A stretch of DNA of 64,000 bases, taken from positions 350,551-414,550 of the forward strand of contig JAEPNB010000001.1 of NCBI GenBank assembly GCA_017643645.1. Reading direction: 5' to 3'. A model generated the notes under the pieces. It was given only the letters and a program-made list of their open reading frames with translations, was not told where the DNA came from and did no database searches. Source of the stretch: Balneola sp. (GTDB lineage: Bacteria > Bacteroidota > Rhodothermia > Balneolales > Balneolaceae). Each line of letters starts with the position of its first letter. Position 1 is the stretch's first letter. Shown here piece by piece: positions 43,176-51,943 of this stretch. The translations under genes and the position numbers were made by a program.

Positions 43176-43898
43176 ATGAATTACCTGAAAAACATTTTAT
43201 ACTCACTGCTAATTGTACTCTTTTTATCGAGTGGCTCGTTTGCAATGCAAAGCAATTCTGTACTTAGTCAAATAGAAGGCTCGTCATTAAAAACTTATAG
43301 TGTTGATTATGAAAATCTTTCCGGTTCGGTTAAGATCGTAGGTTCTCCCTTATTTAAAGGAGAGTTTACAGATGGAAAAGTAATTTTTTCCAGTGAATTG
43401 GTTAGCAATAACGTAAAACTGAATTATGATACTTACACTAATCAAGTCATATTTGTTGAAAATGACTCTTATTTTGTTGTACCCAATCAATCGATTAAAG
43501 GTTTTTATTTTCTTGATGGAAATGGAAACACAACAGAAGCTTTTCTATCCGGGTTTGAATCCAAAAAGGAGAATGTGGATACTGAAACGTATATGGAAAT
43601 AATTTACAATGGTGATGTAAAGCTTTTCAACTATCACTATACAAAATACCGCAAGGACGAAGCGAATATTTATAATCCACGTGAAACTGATTACTACACC
43701 AATAATTCAAAGTATCTCCTGATGAATAAGGATGGAGATCTTAAGAAAATTAAACTAAAAGAATCGGATATACTGAAAGCTCTGGGCAACAACAAAAATG
43801 AGCTTAAGAAATTTATACAGGATAACGCTCTTTATTTAGGAAATACCAGTGATGTCAAAAAGTTACTGTCTTATTACGACACCCTAAATATGAAATAA
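43176..43898 (+). CDS. Exported hypothetical protein
   Basis: Not recognised. The 240-residue product has a clean signal peptide (~1-23, LIVLFLSSGSFA). A beta-rich N-terminal domain (~30-125, with VPNQSIKGFYFLDGNGN) is followed by a Tyr/Lys-rich C-terminal half ending YYDTLNMK. It lies just upstream of oxyR, with a palindrome between them. The 237 bp before it (42939-43175) are AT-rich and hold no gene I can support. A periplasmic or surface role is implied by the signal only. Confidence 0.65.
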   Translation: MNYLKNILYSLLIVLFLSSGSFAMQSNSVLSQIEGSSLKTYSVDYENLSGSVKIVGSPLFKGEFTDGKVIFSSELVSNNVKLNYDTYTNQVIFVENDSYFVVPNQSIKGFYFLDGNGNTTEAFLSGFESKKENVDTETYMEIIYNGDVKLFNYHYTKYRKDEANIYNPRETDYYTNNSKYLLMNKDGDLKKIKLKESDILKALGNNKNELKKFIQDNALYLGNTSDVKKLLSYYDTLNMK

Positions 43899-43900
43899 AA

Positions 43901-43935
43901 ATCTTATCTTATTTTAAAATTTAATAAGATAAGAT
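43901..43935 (+). promoter_or_regulatory. Perfect 13-bp palindrome overlapping the oxyR start codon
   Basis: ATCTTATCTTATT (43901-43913) is exactly mirrored by AATAAGATAAGAT (43923-43935) with a 9-bp AT spacer. The right arm contains the AT of the oxyR ATG (43934-43936). It is too AT-rich and lacks a T-tract for a terminator. Autoregulatory operator, or an mRNA hairpin masking the start, are the two readings. Confidence 0.7.
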
Positions 43936-44866
43936 GACCTTAACCCAACTTTCATATATAGTAGCTGTAGACAAGTACAGACATTTTGCTACTGCAGCTC
44001 AGAAGATTTACATCACCCAACCAACTTTAAGCATGCAAATTCAGAAGCTTGAGGATGAATTGGGTGTTTTAATTTTTGACCGTTCTAAATCTCCTGTAGT
44101 TCCGACAGCTATTGGTGAACAAATTATTGATCAGGCCAAAGTTATACTAAGCGGTTCCAAACATATAGAAGATATGGTTTCCGTGAAAGATGGTGAGCTA
44201 AAAGGATCTTTCAGAATTGGAATCATCCCAACTATTGCGCCTTATCTGGTTCCTCTTTTCCTGAAACCATTTTCTGAGCGACATCCGAATGTAAAACTGG
44301 TTTTTGAAGAAGCATTAACAAGTGAAGTACTGGAAGGCTTGCATGAAGATCATTTTGATGTTGGTATCATCGCTACCTCCACCAATCAACATATATACGA
44401 GCACGAGCTCTTTTCAGAACCTTTTCTTGGGTATTTATCACCCGGACATGACTTTTCTTCTAAAGACAAACTCTGCATAGATGATCTTTACTCTCAGGAC
44501 TTATGGTTACTCAATGAAGGACATTGTTTCCGGGATCAGACCATGAAGTTGTGTAAGAAAAACAACGATAAGCTCAAGCATTCAAATATTTCTTTTGAAA
44601 GTGGGAACCTGGAAACCCTTAAGCGTTTAGTAGAACAGGATTACGGAATCACGTTAATGCCTTATTTAGCTATGCAGGATCATGATACCCGCTGTGCAAA
44701 TGGCGTTATTAAGGAATTTATGGACCCGGTTCCAACAAGAAAGATCCGATTGGTTTACAGTCGTGAATTCTTAAAACAGAACATCGTTAATGCCTTTGTG
44801 GAAACCATAAAAGATTCTATCCCGGAAGAACTGAAAGATGTGAAAGATGAAATGGTAGTCGATTAA
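43934..44866 (+). CDS. oxyR: OxyR hydrogen-peroxide-sensing LysR-type regulator
   Basis: A 310-residue LysR-type activator. The N-terminal winged HTH (~1-60, HFATAAQKIYITQPTLSMQI) precedes an effector domain. In that domain GHCFRDQTMKLC carries two cysteines nine residues apart, as in E. coli OxyR Cys199/Cys208, which form the peroxide-sensing disulfide. It should control peroxide-defence genes. No catalase or peroxidase gene is in view. The start codon overlaps a perfect palindrome and no Shine-Dalgarno site is visible. The next gene begins 1 nt after its stop. Confidence 0.92.
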   Translation: MTLTQLSYIVAVDKYRHFATAAQKIYITQPTLSMQIQKLEDELGVLIFDRSKSPVVPTAIGEQIIDQAKVILSGSKHIEDMVSVKDGELKGSFRIGIIPTIAPYLVPLFLKPFSERHPNVKLVFEEALTSEVLEGLHEDHFDVGIIATSTNQHIYEHELFSEPFLGYLSPGHDFSSKDKLCIDDLYSQDLWLLNEGHCFRDQTMKLCKKNNDKLKHSNISFESGNLETLKRLVEQDYGITLMPYLAMQDHDTRCANGVIKEFMDPVPTRKIRLVYSREFLKQNIVNAFVETIKDSIPEELKDVKDEMVVD

Positions 44867-44867
44867 C

Positions 44868-45638
44868 ATGGCACGTTTGGAACAATCATTTAAAATATTT
44901 TCAAAGCAAGGTGTAAAATTCCTAATGCTTGAATTTTTGATTGTTTTTCTTGGTGTTTATTTGGCATTCCTTTTTCAAAGTTACAGTGAACAAAAAAGAA
45001 TAGACGCAGAAAAGGAAAAAATAATGATCGGTTTAAAGGAAGACCTGGAATATTTCAGAATCTATTTTCCTGATTTTGCCGGTACTTCTCAAGTAGAGGA
45101 ATGGAGAGATTCGATCAAAAATGAAAGATATACCAATTTTTCAACCTGGAGGTTCATACAGCCTCAATACGACTATATCGCTATAGAGTATGCATTAGCC
45201 TCTGACGCTGATGTAATTAATTTTGAACTTAATTCTGCAATTGCTGAGATCTATCAGGAACTAAAAAAGCTGGAACATGCTGAATTACTGCTTACCGAGA
45301 TAGCGATGCAGTATCAAGCTGTGCCTGTTGAACTAAAAAATAAAGATATGGCTGTGTTAGCCAGTCAAAATAATTTTTTGAATTTTAAGAGATTTACTGA
45401 TCGATATGCAGACAGAGCAAGTATAATGCAACGCGTTGCTGAAATGAGCGCTAAACATTTACCAATGATCAACAATCAATTCAGTGAACAAAAGCTTGCT
45501 GAAATTGAATTATCCCTTATCAAGAAAAATATTACCGTTAGTAGTGATCAAGAAATAGAATTCTATTCGAATATTCTTAAGCAATTTTTTCCAAACCTAG
45601 GTGAAGAAGAAATCAAAAAAGCTTTGGACAGTAATTAA
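44868..45638 (+). CDS. Single-TM hypothetical protein downstream of oxyR
   Basis: A 256-residue protein with one transmembrane helix at ~18-38 (FLMLEFLIVFLGVYLAFLFQ). An extended, largely alpha-helical domain follows, with charged coiled-coil-like stretches at ~40-65 and ~125-160. The layout recalls DUF6090-like Bacteroidota membrane proteins, but I cannot confirm that. It begins 1 nt after oxyR, so it is likely co-transcribed with it. Its stop overlaps the end of the convergent monooxygenase gene by 4 nt. Function unknown. Confidence 0.7.
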   Translation: MARLEQSFKIFSKQGVKFLMLEFLIVFLGVYLAFLFQSYSEQKRIDAEKEKIMIGLKEDLEYFRIYFPDFAGTSQVEEWRDSIKNERYTNFSTWRFIQPQYDYIAIEYALASDADVINFELNSAIAEIYQELKKLEHAELLLTEIAMQYQAVPVELKNKDMAVLASQNNFLNFKRFTDRYADRASIMQRVAEMSAKHLPMINNQFSEQKLAEIELSLIKKNITVSSDQEIEFYSNILKQFFPNLGEEEIKKALDSN

Positions 45639-45949
45639 ATAACTGATTCTTGTGCAAAAACTTCATAGTGTATTACTTCTTCGGGAAAGTCGATTAAATA
45701 CTTTTTATCCTCAGGATAATATTTAGCTCTTTGATGATCGTCTCCCGCAAAATTTTTGATCACCTCCATGTTTTGCCAAAAAGTAATTAATTCGAAATAA
45801 GCAAAATCTTCATCCCGCCTCCTTAAAAACGTAAGTTTTACAAATCCGTCTGTACTTTTATAATCAGGAATTGCACGGTCTATCATAAACTGCGTATACT
45901 CCTCAAAATGCTCTTGTTTTGTAAGCCCTTTCCAAATTCGTGCAATCAT
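45635..45949 (-). CDS. Antibiotic biosynthesis monooxygenase (ABM) domain protein
   Basis: A small ferredoxin-like-fold protein of the ABM type, 104 residues from the ATG at 45949 (MIARIWKGLTKQEHFEEY). A longer frame exists upstream but would overlap the preceding AHSA1 gene, and the conserved domain begins at MIARIW. ABM proteins include heme-degrading and quinol monooxygenases and many of unknown role. It lies 11 nt after the AHSA1-domain gene in an ArsR-led operon. Specific chemistry cannot be assigned. Confidence 0.75.
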   Translation of the reverse strand: MIARIWKGLTKQEHFEEYTQFMIDRAIPDYKSTDGFVKLTFLRRRDEDFAYFELITFWQNMEVIKNFAGDDHQRAKYYPEDKKYLIDFPEEVIHYEVFAQESVI

Positions 45950-45960
45950 AAAGTTCTGTT

Positions 45961-46419
45961 TTATTTTTCTTTCAAATATAATTCCAAACGATCGAAAGTA
46001 GAACCCCAACCATTTCTGAAGCCCATTTCCTCTTGTTGCTGAAGATATTCTTCGGTCTTATGGGCTACTGAGAATGTCATCTTAGTTTGTTCTCCTAAGT
46101 CTTCAAACAAAACAGTGAGCACTACATCTACAGTCATAGGTTTAAAGTCTGCTGATGATACCAGCTTTTCCGGTTCTTTAATTTCGATGAAAGTTCCTTC
46201 AGTCACAAACTCATTTCCATCCGGCATCGTCATTATATATTTCCAAACTCCACCTTCTTCAAAGTTCAGCTCTTCTACTTTGGTGTTCATCCCTTTTGGC
46301 CCCCACCAATTTACTAAATGTTCCGCTTGGGTCCATGCATCCCAAACCAATTGTCTTGGAGCGTTAAAAGTTCTAACCATAGTGGCTACGCGAGGGTCAT
46401 TAGCTTGAGTCTTTTCCAT
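45961..46419 (-). CDS. SRPBCC / AHSA1-domain protein
   Basis: A 152-residue START-like helix-grip protein (AHSA1 family). Family runs are VRTFNAPRQLVWDAWTQAEHLVNWWGPKG and the ending NGWGSTFDRLELYL. I chose ATG 46419 (MEKTQANDP), which overlaps the ArsR stop by 20 nt and follows AAAGAAGAA. AHSA1 genes next to ArsR-type regulators are a common pair. The protein probably binds a small hydrophobic ligand. Ligand unknown. Confidence 0.87.
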   Translation of the reverse strand: MEKTQANDPRVATMVRTFNAPRQLVWDAWTQAEHLVNWWGPKGMNTKVEELNFEEGGVWKYIMTMPDGNEFVTEGTFIEIKEPEKLVSSADFKPMTVDVVLTVLFEDLGEQTKMTFSVAHKTEEYLQQQEEMGFRNGWGSTFDRLELYLKEK

Positions 46420-46747
46420 TTTCTTCTTTGTTTTGTTTTGATTGAAGTTGTTCAAGATACATTTCAAAAGAGTCTAATCTCTGTTCCCATAAATCACGGA
46501 ATGGGTCGATCCAGTTTGCTATCTCAGAAAGTGTATCAGGTTTTATAATGCAAAACCGTTCGCGTCCATGTTGTTTAATAGCAACCAATCCACACTCATT
46601 CAGAATTTTAATATGTCTTGAAATTGCAGGTCTGCTGATATCAAACTGTTTTGCAATCGCATTCAGGTTTAAAGGTTCTTCGGATAGGATCTCAATGATC
46701 TCCCGCCGAACCGGATCAGCTATTGCCTGAAACACATCCCTTCTCAT
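46400..46747 (-). CDS. ArsR-family transcriptional regulator (AHSA1-linked type)
   Basis: A 115-residue winged-HTH repressor. FQAIADPVRREIIEILSEE and ISRPAISRHIKILNECGLV give the DNA-binding core. The CxC metal site of arsenic or cadmium sensors is missing, so this belongs to the non-metal group often paired with SRPBCC proteins. It heads a three-gene leftward operon. Two identical-arm palindromes lie 28-69 bp upstream of its start, which suggests autorepression. Inducer unknown. Confidence 0.9.
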   Translation of the reverse strand: MRRDVFQAIADPVRREIIEILSEEPLNLNAIAKQFDISRPAISRHIKILNECGLVAIKQHGRERFCIIKPDTLSEIANWIDPFRDLWEQRLDSFEMYLEQLQSKQNKEENGKDSS

Positions 46748-46774
46748 AAAAACTAAATTAATATTTTTAAATAC

Positions 46775-46816
46775 GTAACTAATTGGTTACTAATATATAA
46801 GTAACCGAGTTGTTAC
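46775..46816 (-). promoter_or_regulatory. Paired GTAAC-N6-GTTAC palindromes upstream of arsR gene
   Basis: GTAACTAATTGGTTAC (46775-46790) and GTAACCGAGTTGTTAC (46801-46816) share the arms GTAAC/GTTAC with a 6-bp centre and are 26 bp apart. Identical arms with different centres suggest two operator sites for a dimeric repressor, most simply the adjacent ArsR protein. Confidence 0.65.
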
Positions 46817-46908
46817 ACAAATATCTTTTTAAAATTACTTTTATGGAATAGAGTTGAAAACCTCTTTCATATTTGAAATAAACTTCCTTAGCTTCTGAAC
46901 AACAAATT

Positions 46909-47334
46909 ATGAGAGCATTGAAACGACGTCCATTAATTACCATTCTTCTCGCACTATCTTGTATAGCCAGCACGGTAATATTAGTGGCTACTCCTTCACA
47001 TAAAGCTATAGATTACAGTGCCGCTGAAAACTTAGATTCTTTGATCTCTTCTGTTCTAAATCAGGAACCTTCTATTGGCACAAACTTCAGAAGATATGAT
47101 ATTGAAGTAGATTCAATTTTTACCCGAACGGTATACAGAGTTCCGGTTCACCCCACTTTTTCAAAAACGATGTTTCATTATTCACTGCATCAAACGCTTT
47201 CAAAACTCAAGATCGATTCTCCTGCTAAAGTGATTTTTCCTGAAAGAGATATGAATATTTATATTTATGATAACGGGACGATAAGAAGCACGATCAGATT
47301 GATCACTACAGAACCTAAACAAGAAAGTGAGTAA
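46909..47334 (+). CDS. Membrane-anchored hypothetical protein
   Basis: Not recognised. The 141 residues start MRALKRRPLITILLALSC, a basic N-terminus and one hydrophobic helix (~9-28). A mixed alpha/beta periplasmic domain follows, with FRRYDIEVDSIFTRTVYRVP and a C-terminal strand region DMNIYIYDNGTIRSTIRLI. Its stop overlaps the ATG of the lipase-like gene by one base (TAATG), so the two are probably translationally coupled. This may be an accessory factor for that hydrolase, by position only. Confidence 0.62.
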   Translation: MRALKRRPLITILLALSCIASTVILVATPSHKAIDYSAAENLDSLISSVLNQEPSIGTNFRRYDIEVDSIFTRTVYRVPVHPTFSKTMFHYSLHQTLSKLKIDSPAKVIFPERDMNIYIYDNGTIRSTIRLITTEPKQESE

Positions 47335-48191
47335 TGGGAAAGAGTAATCCTCCTGCATTAATAAAAAGACTCCAACTAAAGGAATTTACCCAACCTGATA
47401 TCATACAGGTTAAATATCCCATGTTTCTTTGTCATGGTTTCGGAGCTTTGGGATCGTTGATGAAACCCTCTCCCCTTCATGATCCTGCCATGCTGATGAG
47501 AGAGCACGGTGTAATCGCCTTTGCACCAAATGTAGTTCCGTATGCTTCCATTGAAACCAGAGCAAAAAACTGGGTTCGCTTGATCAACAAAGTGTGTGAT
47601 GATCATGGATTTGAAAAAGTAAACGTTTTGGCACACAGCATGGGCGGACTAGATATGCGTCATGCACTTTCTCATCTTGGTATTGCTGATAAAGTTGCTT
47701 CATTAACCACATTAGCGACTCCCCACCGTGGTACTTTTCTGGCTGATCTGATTTTGAAGACACCGGAAATCATAACAGAAAAACTAAGCGGTTTAGTAGA
47801 TTGGTTTGGAGATAATGTGTACCCGAGTGAGAAAAGTCAGGTGCTTAGTTCTGTTGAACAATTGTGTCGCTCATACATTCAGGAAAAATTCAATCCGAAC
47901 ACTCCCGATGTTGAAGGTTTTCCATATTTCTCATACAGCGCAGCCGTTGGTAAAGGAACTGACTTCTCACTCAACCCGGTATTCATGTTCCAGAATACTC
48001 AGATCTTTGCAAAAGAAGACGCTAACGATTCCTTTGTTTCTGTAAAAAGTGCCCAATGGGGAGAACATCTTGGAACAGTGCCGTTATCGCACATGCATCA
48101 GATCAATGTCCAGGTCAGCAAAGAATTCAAACCCATTTATAATGATTTCTGGGTAGAAGTTCTGAAGATGTTGAGGGAGAAAGGGTTTTAG
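47334..48191 (+). CDS. Lipase-like alpha/beta hydrolase
   Basis: A 285-residue serine hydrolase resembling triacylglycerol lipases. PMFLCHGFGALGSL forms the oxyanion region and AHSMGGLDMRHAL carries the nucleophile Ser (~105). TLATPHRGT is the loop shared with bacterial lipases. The likely acid and His are in DANDSFVSVKSAQWG and LSHMHQIN. No signal peptide is visible, so it would act in the cytoplasm unless its TM-anchored partner helps. Substrate unknown. It is followed by repeat-rich intergenic sequence. Confidence 0.82.
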   Translation: MGKSNPPALIKRLQLKEFTQPDIIQVKYPMFLCHGFGALGSLMKPSPLHDPAMLMREHGVIAFAPNVVPYASIETRAKNWVRLINKVCDDHGFEKVNVLAHSMGGLDMRHALSHLGIADKVASLTTLATPHRGTFLADLILKTPEIITEKLSGLVDWFGDNVYPSEKSQVLSSVEQLCRSYIQEKFNPNTPDVEGFPYFSYSAAVGKGTDFSLNPVFMFQNTQIFAKEDANDSFVSVKSAQWGEHLGTVPLSHMHQINVQVSKEFKPIYNDFWVEVLKMLREKGF

Positions 48192-48225
48192 TGAATATTG
48201 AATAATGAATATTGAATGATGAATT
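48192..48225. repeat. Short AT-rich tandem repeat (GAATATTGAAT type)
   Basis: Two near-identical units of about 15 bp, GAATATTGAATAATG and GAATATTGAATGATG, start right after the hydrolase stop. Such units are common between Bacteroidota genes. No gene lies in 48192-48442. Confidence 0.6.
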
Positions 48226-48324
48226 AATCTCGTTTCATAGCTCTGCTGCATAACTTTAACAACTGGATTCCGATTGGGCAGATCACAAGACCGAGAATGT
48301 TTTCTAACTCACGTCCTAAAACAT

Positions 48325-48381
48325 CCCTCGGATTAAGTCGAGAACCGTCGACTTGATCATCTCCCTTCAAAGGGAGATTTA
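48325..48381 (+). repeat. Second copy of the GAACCG-loop hairpin element
   Basis: Bases 48325-48365 match the core of the element inside the cus outer-membrane gene at 35 of 41 positions. They fold as an 11-bp stem with a GAACCG loop. An ATCTCCC/GGGAGAT hairpin follows, partly shared with the other copy. This copy is intergenic, about 60 bp before the end of surE on the opposite strand. Confidence 0.75.
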
Positions 48382-48442
48382 CTTAGCTGGAAGAAAAGCA
48401 ATAAAATCAGCGTCAATCAATAAAAAATCACTAAATCAGTGA

Positions 48443-49204
48443 TCACAGGTCGTGATCCCCAAATTCCTTCAACAAATTATAATCGGTAAGATCATATTGA
48501 ATCGGAGTAACGGTAGCATTTCCCTCATTCAGAATATGGATATCAGAATCATTGCCTTCATCAAGCAACTCAAACTGCCCGGTTAGCCAATAGTATGCAC
48601 GATTAAAAGGATCTACTCGATCTTCGTATTCTTCTACATAACGGCTGTCTGCCATTCGGCTCCATTGAATTCCTTTGAATTCTCCTTCGGGAGCATTTAC
48701 GTTCAAAGTCACACCTTTTGGAAGTCCTTTATCAAGCACAAACTTTACTACTCTGCGCGCTGCTTCCTGTGCACCTTTCAGATCAGCCTGTTCCGGATAA
48801 GCTGTACAACTTACAGCAATTGACGGATATCCCAGAATGGTTCCCTCAGTAGCTGCACTCACTGTTCCTGAGTATAAAATATTAATGCCCGCATTACTAC
48901 CATGATTGATTCCGCTCAAAACCAGATCAGGTTTTCTGTCCAGTAAATTACCGTGAGCAAGTTTTACACAGTCTGCAGGTGTTCCGTTAACAGCAAAGCC
49001 TTTGTATTTCTTCGCTACGGTCATCTCATTAGCCCGTAACGGCACCGACATAGTTATGGCATGCCCTACAGCGCTTTGCTGACGATCAGGCGCTACAACC
49101 ACAACTTCACCAAATTCTGAAGCCACTTCCGCAAGAGCTTTTATTCCCGGTGAAAAAATTCCGTCATCATTACAAACTAAGATCAATGGTTTGGAACTAC
49201 TCAT
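48443..49204 (-). CDS. surE: 5'/3'-nucleotidase SurE
   Basis: Metal-dependent phosphatase acting on nucleoside monophosphates in stress and nucleotide turnover. The 253 residues begin [18 protein letters not shown] with the catalytic NDDG motif (~11-14). [24 protein letters not shown] and [20 protein letters not shown] follow, all SurE hallmarks. Its start overlaps the panB stop by 4 nt, so the two genes are translationally linked. Confidence 0.95.
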   Translation of the reverse strand: MSSSKPLILVCNDDGIFSPGIKALAEVASEFGEVVVVAPDRQQSAVGHAITMSVPLRANEMTVAKKYKGFAVNGTPADCVKLAHGNLLDRKPDLVLSGINHGSNAGINILYSGTVSAATEGTILGYPSIAVSCTAYPEQADLKGAQEAARRVVKFVLDKGLPKGVTLNVNAPEGEFKGIQWSRMADSRYVEEYEDRVDPFNRAYYWLTGQFELLDEGNDSDIHILNEGNATVTPIQYDLTDYNLLKEFGDHDL

Positions 49205-50031
49205 GAGCCTCCGTATTGCTCGTCATCATTAGGAAAGTCTTTAGATTTCACATCAGAAATGTATTGCTGAACAGCCTCTGTCATATTTGAATGCAGATCA
49301 GCATAGCGCCGCAAGAACCGTGGGTTAAATCCTTTATTTAAACCCAGCATATCATGAAGAACAAGAACTTGTCCATCACATCCGGCTCCGGCTCCAATAC
49401 CTATCGTTGGGATATCCAGTTCTTTGGAAACTCGTTCCGCTAACTTTGCAGGAATCTTTTCAAGCACTATCGAAAAACATCCTGCTTCCTGCAAAAGTTT
49501 TGCATCGCTGATCAGATCCTGAGCTTCTTCTTCATCCGTTGCTCGCACTTTGTAAGTCCCGAACTTATAAATACTCTGTGGCGTTAATCCCAAATGACCC
49601 ATAACCGGGATTCCTGCATCCACGATCTTCTTAACAGTATCAATAATAGGCTTACCACCTTCCATTTTCACTGCATGAGCGCCCGCTTCCTTCATCATAC
49701 GTCCGGCATTGATGAGCGCTTCTTTTGCAGTAACCTGATAACTCATAAAAGGCATATCCGCGATCACCAGCGCTCTGTCAACACCACGCACTACACAAGA
49801 AGTGTGATAGATCATATGATCTAAGGTCATTGGCACGGTAGTCTCAAAACCAGCCATCACATTACTTGCTGAATCGCCCACTAAAATAATTTCAATTCCT
49901 GCCTGGTCAATAATTTGAGCCATTGTAAAATCATAGGCAGTCAACATAGAGATCTTCTCTCCTTGTTGTTTCATCTCCACAACAGTTTGTGTGGTTATTT
50001 TTGCGGGGCGATCAGAAGTATTAGTACTCAT
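49201..50031 (-). CDS. panB: 3-methyl-2-oxobutanoate hydroxymethyltransferase
   Basis: Adds a hydroxymethyl group from methylene-tetrahydrofolate to alpha-ketoisovalerate, the first step of pantothenate and CoA synthesis. The 276-residue TIM-barrel protein shows [54 protein letters not shown] and [18 protein letters not shown], all PanB motifs. It overlaps surE by 4 nt downstream and lies 2 nt after fabZ, in a tight leftward operon. Confidence 0.96.
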   Translation of the reverse strand: MSTNTSDRPAKITTQTVVEMKQQGEKISMLTAYDFTMAQIIDQAGIEIILVGDSASNVMAGFETTVPMTLDHMIYHTSCVVRGVDRALVIADMPFMSYQVTAKEALINAGRMMKEAGAHAVKMEGGKPIIDTVKKIVDAGIPVMGHLGLTPQSIYKFGTYKVRATDEEEAQDLISDAKLLQEAGCFSIVLEKIPAKLAERVSKELDIPTIGIGAGAGCDGQVLVLHDMLGLNKGFNPRFLRRYADLHSNMTEAVQQYISDVKSKDFPNDDEQYGGS

Positions 50032-50033
50032 GA

Positions 50034-50468
50034 TTATTGGTTTTTTGGTACTACTGCTGCTGATGCTTCTATTTCACAAGCTACTTCTCCGTCAACGGTA
50101 GCAACCCCGGTCATCACAACAAAATTTCTTCTCATTTGTCCCAAAGTAACTTCCAGTTTTAATTGGTCGCCCGGAACAACTTGTTTACGGAATTTTGCAT
50201 TCTTGATTCCCGTAAATACCATGATCGAATTTTCGGGGTCTTCTACTTTTTGGGTCATCAACAGAATTGCCCCCGCTTGTGCAAGTGCTTCTACCTGAAG
50301 AACGCCCGGCATGATTGGCTGTCCCGGAAAATGACCGTTAAAAAACTCTTCGTTCGCCGTCACATTTTTCAGAGCCGTAATTTTTTCATCAGTAGTTTCT
50401 AACACACGATCTACCAATAAGAAAGGGTAGCGATGTGGGAGAATTTTCTTAATGTCTTCTATATGCAT
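50034..50468 (-). CDS. fabZ: 3-hydroxyacyl-ACP dehydratase FabZ
   Basis: Dehydrates 3-hydroxyacyl-ACP in fatty-acid elongation. The 144-residue hot-dog-fold protein has [16 protein letters not shown] (~8-24) and the active-site helix [20 protein letters not shown] with catalytic His and Glu. It is a stand-alone FabZ here, whereas many Bacteroidota carry an LpxC-FabZ fusion. It sits 36 nt after menG and 2 nt before panB. Confidence 0.96.
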   Translation of the reverse strand: MHIEDIKKILPHRYPFLLVDRVLETTDEKITALKNVTANEEFFNGHFPGQPIMPGVLQVEALAQAGAILLMTQKVEDPENSIMVFTGIKNAKFRKQVVPGDQLKLEVTLGQMRRNFVVMTGVATVDGEVACEIEASAAVVPKNQ

Positions 50469-50504
50469 GTGTTTTCTTTAATTTTTTGGTGTGTGAATAT
50501 ACAA

Positions 50505-51194
50505 TTATTGTACAACTCCTACATAAACGTAAGCAATTCCACCCGTTAATTTTACTGCTTTTGTTTCTGAAAATGATTTCGAGTTCTTCATTAGTTTCAA
50601 AAACTTTTTCCCTGCAGGAAAGGTAGCGCTTGTTCTGGGCAGGTAAGTATAAGCTTCTCTGTTTCCGCTTAACCAGCCTCCCACCGCAGGCATAATGTGT
50701 TGGCTGTATAAATTATATGGAAACTTTAAAATTCCTTTTGGTTGTCCGAATTCCAGTACAACAACCCGCCCTCCCGGCTTTACCACCCTGGCTAGCTCTT
50801 TTAATGCAACCACCGGGTCATCCACATTTCTGATACCGAAAGCAATGCTTGAAATATCAAATCTACTGTCTTCATAAGGCAGATCCATAGCATCTGCTAC
50901 TTCAAAATCTATCTTCAGACCTTTTTCTTTTGCTTTTGCAGGAGCCGGCTCGATCATAGGCGCACAAAAATCTGTTCCCATCACATATCCTGAATCACCA
51001 ACGGCTTTTTTAAATTCGATTGCAAGATCACCCGTTCCTGTAGCGCAATCCAGCACATGATCGCCTTCTTTTGCTTCGCTTTCCAGTATCGCTTTTTTTC
51101 TCCAGGCATGATGCACTCCAAATGACAAGACGGTATTCACCCTATCGTAATCACTGGCTATATCCGCGAACATGGATCTTACTTTTTCACTCAT
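50505..51194 (-). CDS. menG: Demethylmenaquinone methyltransferase (UbiE/MenG)
   Basis: SAM-dependent C-methyltransferase in the last step of menaquinone synthesis. The 229 residues include MFADIASDYDRVNTVLSFGV (~8-27), the SAM motif VLDCATGTGDLA (~48-59), FEVADAMDLPYED and FGIRNVDDPVVALKE. YLPRTSATFPAGKKFLKLM near the end is typical of UbiE/MenG. Given the group, menaquinone is the more likely product. It heads the leftward menG-fabZ-panB-surE run. Confidence 0.93.
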   Translation of the reverse strand: MSEKVRSMFADIASDYDRVNTVLSFGVHHAWRKKAILESEAKEGDHVLDCATGTGDLAIEFKKAVGDSGYVMGTDFCAPMIEPAPAKAKEKGLKIDFEVADAMDLPYEDSRFDISSIAFGIRNVDDPVVALKELARVVKPGGRVVVLEFGQPKGILKFPYNLYSQHIMPAVGGWLSGNREAYTYLPRTSATFPAGKKFLKLMKNSKSFSETKAVKLTGGIAYVYVGVVQ

Positions 51195-51331
51195 AATTTC
51201 TATAGATCATATTTATTCTGTCACTATAAAACCAAGCTTTTCATACAATGGTTTCAAGCATATGAAGATAAGGAAGATTGACCATATAAATGAGCATAGT
51301 TTAAATGTGGTTTATCCGAAATTGCTTAAAA

Positions 51332-51943
51332 TCAAAACAGCAAATGACTCGTTACATTCAACTCCACAGCTTCAAAACCATTTTCTGACCATGTAAGCTT
51401 ATTTATCGCTCCATTTTGATGTTCAATCTGATGCATATTCTTCAAACCCAATCCCAACCATTCTGAAAGAAGAATCCTAATCAATCTTCCGTGAAGTATA
51501 AATACAATACACTCCTCATCTGAAGTCTTCAGAATCTCTTCAACTTTTAAATTGGCTCGTTTATAAACCTGAATCGGAGTCTCTCCATTTTCAGGTGCGG
51601 TCTCAAGTTTTCCGGAACTCCAACATTCATGCAGATGAACTAGGTCCGATTTAACTTCATCAAATGACTTACCTTCTAAATTCCCGAAATCCATCTCATC
51701 GAGTTCTGTATATGCTTCGGGTTTCAAGTTGAATAACCTGCACAGAGGTTCAGCAGATTCCTTAGCTCTTTTTAAATTACTGGTTACAATTTTGGAAACC
51801 GGTTTATCTTTAAAATAAATACTGATTGCATCGGCTTGTTTGCGACCTGTGTCATTTAAAGATGCGTTAATTCCTCTTCCCTGCATCAGGTGAGATTTGT
51901 TGAACTTTGTTTCTCCGTGACGAATTATATACAACTGTTTCAT
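51332..51943 (-). CDS. Histidine phosphatase family protein (phosphoglycerate-mutase-like)
   Basis: A 203-residue histidine phosphatase. The phospho-acceptor motif is LYIIRHGETKFN (~4-15, His in RHG), followed by QGRGINASLNDTGRKQAD. The acid-base Glu is in LDEMDFGNLEG and the second catalytic His is in VFILHGRLIRILL. The family covers alpha-ribazole phosphatase, sugar phosphatases and mutases, and nothing here fixes the substrate. Its start overlaps the upstream lipoprotein stop by 4 nt. Confidence 0.87.
   Translation of the reverse strand: MKQLYIIRHGETKFNKSHLMQGRGINASLNDTGRKQADAISIYFKDKPVSKIVTSNLKRAKESAEPLCRLFNLKPEAYTELDEMDFGNLEGKSFDEVKSDLVHLHECWSSGKLETAPENGETPIQVYKRANLKVEEILKTSDEECIVFILHGRLIRILLSEWLGLGLKNMHQIEHQNGAINKLTWSENGFEAVELNVTSHLLF

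Noticed and set aside
45950..46009. Upstream extension of the ABM-domain protein
   Set aside because: It would overlap the AHSA1 gene and adds residues outside the conserved domain; the ATG at 45949 fits the 11-nt gene spacing.
46868..46875. CATATTTG as a -7 promoter element for the gene at 46909
   Set aside because: The first base deviates from TAnnTTTG and the only upstream TTG is 11 bp away, so I did not list it.
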